A stretch of 47,636 nt of DNA from Massilia sp. ST3 (GTDB taxonomy: Bacteria; Pseudomonadota; Gammaproteobacteria; Burkholderiales; Burkholderiaceae_D). This document shows positions 34,268 through 43,411 of this stretch, piece after piece. The notes under the pieces are model-generated. The model made no database searches. It was not told the DNA's origin and saw only the letters and a list, made by a program, of their open reading frames with translations. The stretch covers positions 1 through 47,636 of the forward strand of contig NZ_JAGPWC010000036.1 in assembly GCF_018119405.1 (NCBI RefSeq). The letters run 5' to 3'. The translations under genes were made by a program, and so were the position numbers. Numbering within the stretch: the stretch's first letter is position 1; every line of letters begins with the position of its first letter.

Positions 34268-35386
34268 ATGCGCAAGTTCACTTCCTTCCTCCTGCTGTCC
34301 GCCACCGTCCTGGTCACCGCCCTCGGCATCGCGCCGCCGGCCCAGGCCGAACGCCTGAAGGACCTGGCCAGCATCGCCGGCGTCCGCCAGAACCAGTTGT
34401 CCGGCTACGGCATCGTGGTCGGCCTGGACGGCACCGGCGACCAGACCAGCCAGACCCCGTTCACCGTGCAGTCGATCCAGGCGATGCTGCAGCAGAAGGG
34501 CGTGAACCTGCCGCGCGGCACCCAGCTGCAGCTGAAGAACGTGGCCGCCGTCATGGTCACCGCCTCGCTGCCGGCCTTCGCCCAGCCGGGCCAGACCATC
34601 GACATCACCGTGTCCTCGATCGGTAATGCGAAAAGCCTGCGCGGCGGCACCCTGCTCATGACGCCGCTGCACGGCGCCGATGGCCAGGTGTACGCGATGG
34701 GCCAGGGCAACCTGGTGGTCGGCGGCGTCGGCGCACAGGCCGGCGGCGCGCAAGTCCAGGTCAACCACCTGGCGGTGGGCAAGATCTCGGGCGGCGCCAC
34801 CGTCGAGCGCGCCGTCGCCTCGAACCTGGGCGAGAACAACCAGATCCGCCTGGAGCTGAAGGAAACCGATTTCTCGACCGCCGCGCGCGTGGTCGAAGCT
34901 GTCAACGACCAGTTCGGCGCCGGCGTGGCGACTGCCCTCGATGGCCGCGTGATCCGTGTGCGCACCCCGTCCTCGAGCGACCAGCGCGTGGCCTTCCTGG
35001 GCATGCTGGAACAGATCGACATCAAACCTTCGTCGGCTTCGGCGAAGGTGATCTTGAACGCCCGCACCGGCTCGGTGGTGATGAACCAGGCCGTGATGCT
35101 GGACAACTGCGCGATCTCGCACGGCAACCTGTCGGTGACCATTGGCGCCGACACCAATGTCAGCCAGCCGGCCCCGGGTTCGCGCGGCGCCACCGTCGTG
35201 ACCCAGAATCCTTCGGTCGAGATCAAGAAGGATCCGGGCAAGGTCCTGATGGTGAAGGGCGGCGCTTCGCTGGCCGAAGTCGTCAAGGCCATGAATTCGA
35301 TCGGCGCCACGCCGCAAGACCTGCTGGCCATCCTGCAGGCCCTGAAGGCCTCCGGCTCGCTGCGCGCCGACCTCGAGATCATCTAA
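34268..35386 (+). CDS. flgI: P-ring protein FlgI
   Basis: FlgI forms the periplasmic P ring. The start is ATG 34268, giving 372 residues. The signal peptide ends QAE/ERL. Family stretches are QLSGYGIVVGLDGTGDQTSQ and the C-terminal GATPQDLLAILQALKASGSL. It lies 17 nt after flgH, with no clear Shine-Dalgarno. Confidence 0.96.
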   Translation: MRKFTSFLLLSATVLVTALGIAPPAQAERLKDLASIAGVRQNQLSGYGIVVGLDGTGDQTSQTPFTVQSIQAMLQQKGVNLPRGTQLQLKNVAAVMVTASLPAFAQPGQTIDITVSSIGNAKSLRGGTLLMTPLHGADGQVYAMGQGNLVVGGVGAQAGGAQVQVNHLAVGKISGGATVERAVASNLGENNQIRLELKETDFSTAARVVEAVNDQFGAGVATALDGRVIRVRTPSSSDQRVAFLGMLEQIDIKPSSASAKVILNARTGSVVMNQAVMLDNCAISHGNLSVTIGADTNVSQPAPGSRGATVVTQNPSVEIKKDPGKVLMVKGGASLAEVVKAMNSIGATPQDLLAILQALKASGSLRADLEII

Positions 35387-35398
35387 GGAAGACCCGTC

Positions 35399-36340
35399 AT
35401 GATCGCCTCGAACAAATCCGACCTGAGCACCAAGTTCGCCCTCGACACCAAGGGCTTGAGTGAACTCAAGCAGGGCGCGAAGGCCGGTTCGCCGGGCGCG
35501 CTGAAGGAAGCGGCCACCCAGTTCGAGTCGATGTTCATCAACATGATGATGAAGAGCATGCGCGACGCCACCCCGCAAGAGGGCATGCTCGACAACCAGC
35601 AGACCAAGATGTTCACCGGCATGCTGGACCAGCAGATGAGCCAGAACCTGGCCAAGCGCGGCATGGGCCTGGCCGACGTGCTGACCCGCCAGCTGGGCGC
35701 CCAGAACATGGGCCAGCAGGCGCTGGCGATCGGCGGCGAAGGCAATGCCACGACCTCCGGCAACGCGATGCCGACCCCGATGGACGCGGCCACCATGATC
35801 AAGACCGGCGCCGCCCCGGCCGGCGTGCCTTCGGCCGGCGCGCCGCCGCTGCCCCTGACCACGGCGAGCGGCCGCATCCAGGCGCCGCACGTGCGCTCGT
35901 TCCAGGAAAAGCTGCACGTCCACGCGGCCGAGGCCGAACGCGCCACCGGCGTGCCGGCCAAGTTCATGCTCGGCCAGGCGGCGCTGGAAAGCGGCTGGGG
36001 CAAGCGCATGATCCGCAATGCCGACGGCAGCAACAGCCACAACCTGTTCGGCATCAAGGCCGGCCCTGGCTGGAAAGGCAAGGTTGCCACTTCGGTCACG
36101 ACCGAGTATATCAACGGCCGTCCGCACACCAAGGTCGAGAAGTTCCGCGCCTACGACTCGCCGGCGGAGTCGTTCAAGGACTACGCCAACATGCTGGCCA
36201 AGAATCCGCGCTATGAAAAAGTGCTGGCCAGCGGCGGCGATGCGGCCGCCTTCGCCCATGGCCTGCAGCGCGCCGGTTATGCGACCGACCCGCACTACGC
36301 CACCAAGCTGACCCGCATCATCAAGAATTCGCTGGCCTGA
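35399..36340 (+). CDS. flgJ: Rod-cap and muramidase protein FlgJ
   Basis: The N-terminal rod-cap domain (about 35-95) contains QFESMFINMMMKSM and DQQMSQNLAKRGMGLADVL. A low-complexity linker follows. The C-terminal glucosaminidase-type domain (about 165-313) opens the peptidoglycan for the rod; E197 in LESGWGKRM is the expected catalytic acid. The 313 residues are normal for the two-domain form found in beta- and gamma-proteobacteria. Confidence 0.96.
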   Translation: MIASNKSDLSTKFALDTKGLSELKQGAKAGSPGALKEAATQFESMFINMMMKSMRDATPQEGMLDNQQTKMFTGMLDQQMSQNLAKRGMGLADVLTRQLGAQNMGQQALAIGGEGNATTSGNAMPTPMDAATMIKTGAAPAGVPSAGAPPLPLTTASGRIQAPHVRSFQEKLHVHAAEAERATGVPAKFMLGQAALESGWGKRMIRNADGSNSHNLFGIKAGPGWKGKVATSVTTEYINGRPHTKVEKFRAYDSPAESFKDYANMLAKNPRYEKVLASGGDAAAFAHGLQRAGYATDPHYATKLTRIIKNSLA

Positions 36341-36366
36341 CCGGACCGATGTTGATCGACGATCCA

Positions 36367-36393
36367 TCAAGTTTCCGAAAAAGCTGCCGTCAA
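36367..36393 (+). promoter_or_regulatory. Sigma-28 (FliA) promoter of flgKL
   Basis: TCAAGTTT (36367-36374), 11 nt, then GCCGTCAA (36386-36393) matches the FliA consensus with three mismatches, at the same spacing as the exact flgM promoter. It lies 28 nt before the flgK start. Confidence 0.8.
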
Positions 36394-36420
36394 CGTAGAG
36401 AGTGAGAGAAAGAAGACAAC

Positions 36421-38388
36421 ATGGCCGGTAACCTTCTCAGCATTGGCAAGAGCGGCCTGTTCGCGGCACAGGCGGGCCTGTCCACGACCGGCCACAACAT
36501 CACCAACGCCAACGTGCCCGGCTACAGCCGCCAGGGCGTGGTGCAATCGACCACGACCGCGCTCGACATGGGCAGCGTCGGCTTCATGGGCACCGGCACC
36601 CAGATCGCCCAGATCAAGCGCTACAGCGACGAGTTCCTGAACACCCAGGTGCGCACCGCCCAGGCCAGCGTGAGCGGCCTGGAATCGTATTATTCGCAGA
36701 TCTCGCAGATCGACAATCTGCTGGCCGACCAGACCGCCGGCCTGTCGCCGGCCCTGCAGGGCTTCTTCAAGGGCGTGCAGGACATGGCCGCCAACCGCGC
36801 CTCGATCCCGTCGCGCCAGGCCATGCTGTCGGGCGCCGGCACCCTGGCGGCGCGCTTCCAGTCGCTGGATGCGCGCCTGGGCGAGATCCGCGAAGGCGTC
36901 AATACCACGATCGAAGCCAGCGTCAACGTCATCAATTCCTACGCCCAGCAGATCGCCCAGCTCAATGAGCAGATCGGCAACTTCGCCACCACCGAGCAGC
37001 GCGCCCCCAACGACCTGCTCGACAAGCGCGACCAGCTGGTGCTGGAACTGAACAAGCAGGTCAAGGCCACCGTCACCCCGGGCGACAACAACAGCCTGAC
37101 GGTGTCGATCGGCAGCGGCCAGCCGCTGGTGGTGGGGCAGCAGGCCTTCCAGCTGGCGGCCACCAAGTCGCCGACCGACCTGACCCGCCTCGAAGTCGGT
37201 TATGTGGTCGGCAACAAGGTCTCGGTGCTGCCGGACGGCGCCCTCAGTGGCGGCGAACTGGGCGGCGCGCTGGACTTCCGCGTCACCACCCTCGACCCGG
37301 CCCAGAGCGCGCTCGGCAAGGTGGCGCTCGGCATGGCGATCGAATTCAACAAGCAGCACAAGCTGGGCCTGGACGCGAACGGCCAGCCGGGCGCCGACTT
37401 CTTTGCCGAGTCGCCGGCCTTCGTGGGCAAGAACATCAACAATGCGACGGTCTCGACCACCCAGGTCGCGGCCCAGGTGACGGATCCGAGCCTGCTCAAG
37501 GACAGCGACTACAAGGTCGAGTTCGACGGCACCAACTACAACGTGATCCGCTTGTCGGACAATACCTCGACCGCCATCACGCCCTATAACGCGGCCGGCA
37601 CCACCCAGGTGATCGACGGCGTCGAGTTCACGGTCTCGGGCCTGGCCCAGGCCGGCGACAACTTCCTGGTGCGCCCGACCATCAACGGCGCCGCCAATTT
37701 CAAGGTGCTGGCCAACGACGTGTCGCAGATCGCCGCGGCGGCGCCGATCGCCACCAGTGCGCCGCTCACCAACACCGGCACCGGCAAGATCAGCGAAGGC
37801 AAGGTCGACAGCAGCTTCCTGGGATCGGCCCCGGCCATGCCGGTGACCCTGAGTTACGACGGCGCCACCGGCCAGATGACCGGCTTCCCGGCCGGCCTGG
37901 CGGTGCGCGTGACCGACACCAACGGCGCCGTGACGAACTACCCGGCGCCCGCCGCCAACGTGCCCTTCACCAACGGCGCCACCTACAGCTTCGGCGGCGT
38001 CAGCGTGACCATGACCGGGGCGCCGGGCAATGGCGACACTTTCCAGATCGCCGCCAACAGCGGCGGCAGCGGCGACACCCGCAACATCGGCCTGCTGGGC
38101 GACCTGCAGACCAAGAACATCTTCAACAACGGCAGCGCGACCCTGCAGTCGTCCTACGCCCAGCTGGTCAGCACGGTCGGCAACAAGACGCGCGAAGTGC
38201 AGGTCAACGCCAAGGCGGGCGACGCGCTGCTGGCTCAGGCACAAGGCGCCGCCAGCGACGTCTCGGGCGTGAACCTGGACGAGGAAGCGACCAACCTGAT
38301 CAAGTACCAGCAGGCCTACCAGGCGGCCGGCAAGGTGATGCAGATCGCCGGCACCATCTTCGACACCCTGCTGTCGATCGGCCGCTAA
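36421..38388 (+). CDS. flgK: Hook-filament junction protein FlgK
   Basis: FlgK joins hook and filament and is exported with FlgN. The 655 residues are longer than enteric FlgK (about 547) because of extra beta-rich domains in the middle (about 330-560). The N-terminal GKSGLFAAQAGLSTTGHNIT and NANVPGYSRQGV and the C-terminal EEATNLIKYQQAYQAAGKVM are the family signatures. A candidate sigma-28 promoter precedes it. Confidence 0.96.
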   Translation: MAGNLLSIGKSGLFAAQAGLSTTGHNITNANVPGYSRQGVVQSTTTALDMGSVGFMGTGTQIAQIKRYSDEFLNTQVRTAQASVSGLESYYSQISQIDNLLADQTAGLSPALQGFFKGVQDMAANRASIPSRQAMLSGAGTLAARFQSLDARLGEIREGVNTTIEASVNVINSYAQQIAQLNEQIGNFATTEQRAPNDLLDKRDQLVLELNKQVKATVTPGDNNSLTVSIGSGQPLVVGQQAFQLAATKSPTDLTRLEVGYVVGNKVSVLPDGALSGGELGGALDFRVTTLDPAQSALGKVALGMAIEFNKQHKLGLDANGQPGADFFAESPAFVGKNINNATVSTTQVAAQVTDPSLLKDSDYKVEFDGTNYNVIRLSDNTSTAITPYNAAGTTQVIDGVEFTVSGLAQAGDNFLVRPTINGAANFKVLANDVSQIAAAAPIATSAPLTNTGTGKISEGKVDSSFLGSAPAMPVTLSYDGATGQMTGFPAGLAVRVTDTNGAVTNYPAPAANVPFTNGATYSFGGVSVTMTGAPGNGDTFQIAANSGGSGDTRNIGLLGDLQTKNIFNNGSATLQSSYAQLVSTVGNKTREVQVNAKAGDALLAQAQGAASDVSGVNLDEEATNLIKYQQAYQAAGKVMQIAGTIFDTLLSIGR

Positions 38389-38403
38389 GGAATGGAGTAA
38401 CGT

Positions 38404-39624
38404 ATGCGCATCAGCACCCTGAACATCTTCAACACCGCCACCAACCAGCTCGGCACCTTGCAGAGCGCGATCGCGCGCACCCAGCTGCAGCTGGCGACCG
38501 AGCGCCGCATCCTGACCCCGGCCGACGATCCGGTGGCCTCGGCGCGCGCGCTCGAAGTGAGCCAGGCGCAGGAGATGAACACCCAGTTCGCCACCAACCG
38601 CACCAATGCGCGTTCCTCGCTGTCGCACGTCGAGACCACCCTGCAGGATGCGGGCGACCTGCTGCAGGACATCCAGCAGCTGGCGGTCAACGCCGGCAAC
38701 GGCACCATGGTGCTGAAGGACCGCGAGGCGCTCGCGACCGAACTGGAAGGACGCCTGGACGACCTGCTGGGCGTGGCCAACACCACCGACGGCGCGGGCG
38801 GCTACCTGTTCTCGGGCTACATGGCGAACACCCAGCCCTTCACCCGCACTCCGGGCGGCGCCCAGTACCAGGGCGACCAGGGCCAGCGCCAGCTGCAGGT
38901 GGCGGCCTCGCGCAAGATCCCGCTGTCGGCTTCCGGAAGCGCCGTGTTCGAAGCCATCCCGACCGGCAACGGCAGCTTCCAGACCCAGGCGGCATCGGCC
39001 AACACGGGTGCGGGCATCATCTCGTCCGGCTCGGTCAGCGACCGCGCAGCCCTGACCGGCCACGACTACGCCCTCAGCTTCACCGTCACCGGCACGCCGG
39101 CCGTCACGACCTATACCGTCAACGACAACAGCACCGCGCCGCCGACCGCGGTCCTGAGCAACCAGCCCTACGAGGCGGGCAAGACGATCTCCTTCGACGG
39201 CCTGTCCTTCGACATCAAGGGCGAGCCGGCCAACGGCGACACCTTCACCGTGCAGCCGAGCGAGAAGCAGTCGGTGTTCACCACCGTGACCGACCTGATC
39301 GCGGCCCTGCGCTCGCCGGCCGAGGGCTCGAGCGGCAAGGCGGCCCTGACCAACAAGCTGAACACGGCGATGGACAACCTCAAGTCGGCGCACGACAACG
39401 TGCTGACGGTGCAGGCCTCGGTGGGCGCCCACCTGAAGGAACTCGACTACCTGGACAGTGCCGGCGACGACCTCAACATCCATTACGCCAGCACCCTGTC
39501 GGACCTGCAGGACCTGGACGTGGTCAAGGCGATCTCGGACTTCCAGCAGCAGCAGACCACCCTGCAGGCGGCGCAGATGTCGTTCAAGACGATGTCGGGG
39601 CTGTCGCTGTTCAACTACCTCTGA
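38404..39624 (+). CDS. flgL: Hook-filament junction protein FlgL
   Basis: FlgL is the second junction protein. The N-terminus MRISTLNIFNTATNQLGTLQ and the flagellin-like LATERRILTPADDPVASARA (residues 34-53) are clear, and the C-terminal helix ends DFQQQQTTLQAAQMSFKTMS. The 406 residues include an additional beta domain. It lies 15 nt after flgK. Confidence 0.95.
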   Translation: MRISTLNIFNTATNQLGTLQSAIARTQLQLATERRILTPADDPVASARALEVSQAQEMNTQFATNRTNARSSLSHVETTLQDAGDLLQDIQQLAVNAGNGTMVLKDREALATELEGRLDDLLGVANTTDGAGGYLFSGYMANTQPFTRTPGGAQYQGDQGQRQLQVAASRKIPLSASGSAVFEAIPTGNGSFQTQAASANTGAGIISSGSVSDRAALTGHDYALSFTVTGTPAVTTYTVNDNSTAPPTAVLSNQPYEAGKTISFDGLSFDIKGEPANGDTFTVQPSEKQSVFTTVTDLIAALRSPAEGSSGKAALTNKLNTAMDNLKSAHDNVLTVQASVGAHLKELDYLDSAGDDLNIHYASTLSDLQDLDVVKAISDFQQQQTTLQAAQMSFKTMSGLSLFNYL

Positions 39625-39637
39625 TCGCGGTTCCCGG

Positions 39638-39655
39638 GCAGGCGGGGGCGCCTGC
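39638..39655. terminator. GC-rich hairpin between flgL and the convergent gene
   Basis: Perfect arms GCAGGCG and CGCCTGC around GGGG, 13 nt after the flgL stop. No U-run follows, so it may stop or stabilise transcripts only weakly. Confidence 0.5.
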
Positions 39656-39970
39656 TCAGCGTTTCCTGTAGATCTCCTCGGTGGTGCCGAAGGCGTATTC
39701 GTGGAACTGCGGACCATCGGGCTCCACGATCAGCGTCGCATCCTCCTCGTCGTCCGTGAACGCCACGAACGGCCGATAAGTGTGTCCTTCATGTTCGATT
39801 TCGCCCTGGTCGAACAGCATCGACAAGTCGAAGCTGAAGTCGCCGCAAACCGCCTTGGCGGTCGCGTCAGGCACCCCATGCTTCGCGAGCGTGTCACTGA
39901 GCAGTGCAACCCACTGGCGCTGGAAACCCGCGCATAGCGCTTCCAGGTCGTCGTCCGAGATCTTGCGCAT
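39656..39970 (-). CDS. Small acidic protein of unknown function
   Basis: A 104-residue product, soluble and acidic, with MRKISDDDLEALCAGFQRQW at the start, a central FSFDLSMLFDQGEIEHEGHT and FVAFTDDEEDATLIVEPDG. It has no signal peptide or membrane segment. No family recognised; it lies convergent to flgL. Confidence 0.6.
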   Translation of the reverse strand: MRKISDDDLEALCAGFQRQWVALLSDTLAKHGVPDATAKAVCGDFSFDLSMLFDQGEIEHEGHTYRPFVAFTDDEEDATLIVEPDGPQFHEYAFGTTEEIYRKR

Positions 39971-40065
39971 TAGCTTCTCTCATGCATGGCTGTTATCAGG
40001 GCTGCGCAGGCCGGCGTGTCCGTCCGCATGCGCAGCCATGGCGAATCCTTGCGCTTGCGCGCGGA

Positions 40066-40674
40066 TCAGTTGTGGATGTACTTGGCAAACACGTCGCTGA
40101 AATCGCGCTTGGTATGCGTCTCCAGCATGGCAGTGTTCAAGGCCGCCAGCAGTTCGCCGTAATGGCCGGCGAGGGCGCCTTCGGCCGAGGCGATATTCAG
40201 CTTGTGCACGGAGGCTGTGGCGTCCAGCGCGCGCAGCGCGTTGTCGCGGCATACGGCATCGCGCCGCTGCTGCTTGCCGATCGAGATCAAGGCCTTGTAG
40301 ATGTCCTTGAGCTGTTCGATGAAGGCCTTCTTGACGTCGATCGAGAACACCGTGTTGTCGACGTTGAACTTGAGCTCGACGTCCATGTCGAGCGTGCCGG
40401 CGGTCTCGATGCTGACGTTCGAGACCAGGTGCGAGCCATAGTCGTAGCGCTTGATCGAGCGCTTCGACGAGACCGCGGAGTCGCCGTCGACGTGGATCAG
40501 CGCCAGGTTGGTGAAGCAGTACTCGTCCTTCTTGCTCTTGATGAGGAAGAAGATCTGTTCGCCGTCCTCGTTGAACAGGTAATCGTCCGCATCGACCTTG
40601 CTGTAGTCCGCCGGCCCGACGATGATGCCGATATCGCTGATGCCCAGTGCTTCCGCCGCCAGTTTCTTGAACAT
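40066..40674 (-). CDS. PH-domain protein, YvbH-like (bPH_1)
   Basis: The start is ATG 40674 with a G-rich ribosome binding site. The 202-residue product matches the YvbH type: N-terminal MFKKLAAEALGISDIG, then a bacterial pleckstrin-homology region (about 10-125) with KKDEYCFTNLALIHVDGDSA and SSKRSIKRYDY, then a C-terminal helical extension. The family has no established function. It is encoded between the flagellar runs with no sign of a flagellar role. Confidence 0.82.
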   Translation of the reverse strand: MFKKLAAEALGISDIGIIVGPADYSKVDADDYLFNEDGEQIFFLIKSKKDEYCFTNLALIHVDGDSAVSSKRSIKRYDYGSHLVSNVSIETAGTLDMDVELKFNVDNTVFSIDVKKAFIEQLKDIYKALISIGKQQRRDAVCRDNALRALDATASVHKLNIASAEGALAGHYGELLAALNTAMLETHTKRDFSDVFAKYIHN

Positions 40675-40784
40675 GATCGCCCCCCGTGTGGTGAAAGCGA
40701 CCACATTATCACTATTTGCTGACAGCGAAAAATTCCTGAAGGTTAATTGCTGAGCTGGTTTGATCTGGCTCTCGGCGAACCTGT

Positions 40785-41402
40785 TCACCAGACCGGCGTC
40801 GTGTGGCGCCACGCCGGCAACTCCCGCACCCGCGCAAACCACGCCAGCAGCTGCGGATAGTCGTCGAGCGGCAGCCTGGCCTGTTCCATGTACATCAGCG
40901 GCGCCGCCACGGCATACTCGGCCAGGGTGACGCAGCCGCCGACGAGCCACTCGCGTTCGGACAGGTGCTTGTCGAGCACGGCGGCGGCGCGTTGCAGGTC
41001 GGCCGTCCCGCGCGCCAGCTCGCGCGGATCCGGTTCGCCCGCTTCGACGATCTTCTTCCATACTTGTTCCCACACGAGCACCCCGATCGCAGGCGAGAAA
41101 TGCTGGCAGGCCCAGAACATCCAGCGGTTGACGCAGGTGCGCGGCACCAGGCCGCGCGGGTAGAGCGCCTGGTCCGGCTTGCCGTCGGCCAGGTATTGCA
41201 TGATGGCGCAGGATGCCCACAGCACGAGCTCGCCGTCCACCAGCACCGGCACCTTGACGTTGGGATTGAGTTCCTGCAGGCGGCGCCGGTCGTCGTCCCG
41301 CATCAGGTTGACTTCGATGCTGTCGAGACGGATGCCGAGGTGCGCGGCCGTCATCGCGACGCGGCGGGCATTGGACGAAAGGGGATTGTGGTAGAGCTGC
41401 AT
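40785..41402 (-). CDS. Glutathione S-transferase family protein
   Basis: A 205-residue GST. The thioredoxin-like N-terminal domain (about 1-80) begins MQLYHNPLSSNARRVAMTAA, where S9/S10 are candidate active-site residues, and has NVKVPVLVDGELVLWASCAI with the conserved cis-proline region. The helical domain follows (about 90-205). Substrate unknown. Confidence 0.88.
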   Translation of the reverse strand: MQLYHNPLSSNARRVAMTAAHLGIRLDSIEVNLMRDDDRRRLQELNPNVKVPVLVDGELVLWASCAIMQYLADGKPDQALYPRGLVPRTCVNRWMFWACQHFSPAIGVLVWEQVWKKIVEAGEPDPRELARGTADLQRAAAVLDKHLSEREWLVGGCVTLAEYAVAAPLMYMEQARLPLDDYPQLLAWFARVRELPAWRHTTPVW

Positions 41403-41478
41403 TGCCGTCTCCGCAAGATTGATGAGAAGGCAATGCTAAGACGGAGCACTGACAGATCCTGTCAGGAGTCTTGCCGCT

Positions 41479-42324
41479 TTAGCCGGGCGCAGGCTGCACC
41501 GGACCGGCCGGCGCCGGCGCCGCTGGTCCTGCGCCGGGCCGCACCGCTCCGGCACGCGGGATCGCGCGCCCGGCCTCGATGCCCTGGTTGAACAGGTTGA
41601 GGATGGGCGTGCCCAGGTAGGGCATCACCAGGCTCAGGGTCAGGAAGCCCACGCCCAGGGTGACGGGGAAGCCGATACCGAAGATGTTCAGCTGCGGCGC
41701 GGCGCGGGTCAGGATGCCCAGCGCCACGTTGGTGATCAGGAGGGCGGCCACGATCGGCAGCGACAGCTGCAGGCCCGCCGAGAAGATGCGGGCGCCCCAG
41801 CGCACCAGTTCCAGCGGCGCATTGCCGGAGAACGGCGTGCTCGTGATGGGCAGGGTGATAAAGCTTTCCGCCAGCGCCTCCAGCAGCGCCAGATGGGCGT
41901 TCACGGCCAGGAAGGCCATGGTCGCGACCAGCGACATGAACTGGGCCACCGCCGCCGAGCGGCCGTGGGTGTTGGGGTCGAAGGAGACGGCGAAGCCCAG
42001 GCCCATGGTCATGCTGGACACCTCGCCCGCGTACTCGATGGCGGCGAACACGATGCGCATGGCGAAGCCCATCGCCACCCCGATCAGGAGTTCCTTCACC
42101 ACGATCAGGAGGCCCGCCCAGGAGGTCGGGTCCATGGCCGGGACGGCCGGCACGATGGGCGCGATCACGGCCGCCAGCAGCACGCCCAGCGAGACCTTGA
42201 TCGACACCGGCACGCCCGCATTGCCGAACAGCGGCGCGGCCGCGACCAGCCCCAGGATGCGCGTCAGGGGCCACAGCAGCCCCGCGATCCAGGCGTTGAT
42301 CTCGCCTGAGGTCAGGCTCAGCAT
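41479..42324 (-). CDS. fliR: Flagellar export protein FliR
   Basis: FliR is part of the FliPQR export pore. The start is ATG 42324; no alternative in-frame start lies between it and the fliQ stop. The 281 residues begin TSGEINAWIAGLLWPLTRIL, with about six membrane segments, and end in an Ala/Pro/Gly-rich tail. A REP element begins 3 nt upstream of the start (positions 42328-42356), leaving no Shine-Dalgarno between it and the ATG. The tail beyond residue 245 is low complexity. Confidence 0.95.
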   Translation of the reverse strand: MLSLTSGEINAWIAGLLWPLTRILGLVAAAPLFGNAGVPVSIKVSLGVLLAAVIAPIVPAVPAMDPTSWAGLLIVVKELLIGVAMGFAMRIVFAAIEYAGEVSSMTMGLGFAVSFDPNTHGRSAAVAQFMSLVATMAFLAVNAHLALLEALAESFITLPITSTPFSGNAPLELVRWGARIFSAGLQLSLPIVAALLITNVALGILTRAAPQLNIFGIGFPVTLGVGFLTLSLVMPYLGTPILNLFNQGIEAGRAIPRAGAVRPGAGPAAPAPAGPVQPAPG

Positions 42325-42327
42325 CCC

Positions 42328-42356
42328 GTAGGGTGGGCGGGTCCCCCGCCCACGCG
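42328..42356 (+). repeat. GTAG-type REP element just upstream of fliR
   Basis: GTAGGGTGGGCGGG-TCC-CCCGCCCACGCG lies in the 57-nt gap between fliQ and fliR; GTAG begins 3 nt from the fliR ATG. The stem is near-perfect and strongly GC-rich. Confidence 0.85.
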
Positions 42357-42381
42357 TCCAAATGGCGCCGGCATCACCGCA

Positions 42382-42651
42382 CTATCCAATCAGTCCGGGA
42401 ATGCCCGTAAACACCTGCCGCATATAGTCCAGCATCACCGACAGCATCCACGGCCCGGCGACCACCAGGGCGACGAAGATGCCGATCAGCTTGGGGATGA
42501 AGGACAGGGTCGCCTCGTTGATCTGGGTCGCGGCCTGGAAGATGCTGACGATCAGGCCGATGATCAGGGCCACCAGCAGCAGCGGCGCCGACACCATCAG
42601 GGTCACCTCCATGGCCGTGCGGCCCATGGTCATCACGCTTTCGGGAGTCAT
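42382..42651 (-). CDS. fliQ: Flagellar export protein FliQ
   Basis: FliQ is a two-helix component of the FliPQR pore. The 89 residues start MTPESVMTMGRTAMEVTLMV and include ISIFQAATQINEATLSFIPK, the family signature. It follows fliP by 10 nt. Confidence 0.97.
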   Translation of the reverse strand: MTPESVMTMGRTAMEVTLMVSAPLLLVALIIGLIVSIFQAATQINEATLSFIPKLIGIFVALVVAGPWMLSVMLDYMRQVFTGIPGLIG

Positions 42652-42661
42652 CTGTCGGCCC

Positions 42662-43411
42662 TCAGTAGAAACTCTGGGACAGCGAGCCCAGCAGTAATTG
42701 CCAGCCGTCGACCAGCACGAACAGCATGAGCTTGAACGGCAACGCGATCACGGCCGGCGACATCATCATCATACCCATCGACATCAGCACCGAGGCCACC
42801 ACCATGTCGATGATCAGGAAGGGAATGAAGATCGCAAACCCAATCTGGAAAGCCGTCTTGAGTTCGCTGGTGACGAAGGCCGGGATCAGCACGCGCAGCG
42901 GAATGTCCTCCGGTCCCTGCAGGGCCGGGGTGCGCGAGATCTTGACGAACAGCGCCAGGTCGGACTGGCGGGTCTGCTTCACCATGAATTCCTTCAGGGG
43001 GATGACCCCGCGGTTCATGGCCTCGGTCATCTGGATCCGGTTTTCCTGCAGCGGCACATAGGCCTCGGTGTAGATCCGGTCGAACGTCGGTCCCATCACG
43101 AACAGCGTCAGGAACAGGGCCAGGCCGACCATCACCTGGTTCGGCGGCGCGGTCTGGGTGCCGAGCGCCTGGCGCAGCAGGGACAGCACGATGATGATGC
43201 GCGTGAAGCTGGTCATCATCAGCAGCGCGGCCGGCAGGAAGGTGAGGGCGGTCAGCAGCAGCAGGGTCTGCACCGGCAGCGAATACTGGGTACCGCCGCC
43301 GGGGCCCGGGCTGGTGTTGAAGGCCGGGATGCCGGGCTGGGCGGCCGCCAGCAGCGGCAGCAGGGCCACCAGCCCCGTCGCCACGGCCAGCCATGTCTTC
43401 TTATTTCGCAT
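42662..43411 (-). CDS. fliP: Flagellar export protein FliP
   Basis: FliP forms the core of the export pore. The 249-residue precursor has a signal sequence ([20 protein letters not shown]), followed by the family stretches [40 protein letters not shown] and [20 protein letters not shown]. It overlaps the end of fliO by 11 nt. Confidence 0.97.
   Translation of the reverse strand: MRNKKTWLAVATGLVALLPLLAAAQPGIPAFNTSPGPGGGTQYSLPVQTLLLLTALTFLPAALLMMTSFTRIIIVLSLLRQALGTQTAPPNQVMVGLALFLTLFVMGPTFDRIYTEAYVPLQENRIQMTEAMNRGVIPLKEFMVKQTRQSDLALFVKISRTPALQGPEDIPLRVLIPAFVTSELKTAFQIGFAIFIPFLIIDMVVASVLMSMGMMMMSPAVIALPFKLMLFVLVDGWQLLLGSLSQSFY

Noticed and set aside
36367..39717. Very long reverse-strand open frame opposite flgK and flgL
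   Set aside because: It mirrors two clear flagellar genes in high-GC DNA, has a His/Arg/Gly/Val-rich shadow composition and no family features.
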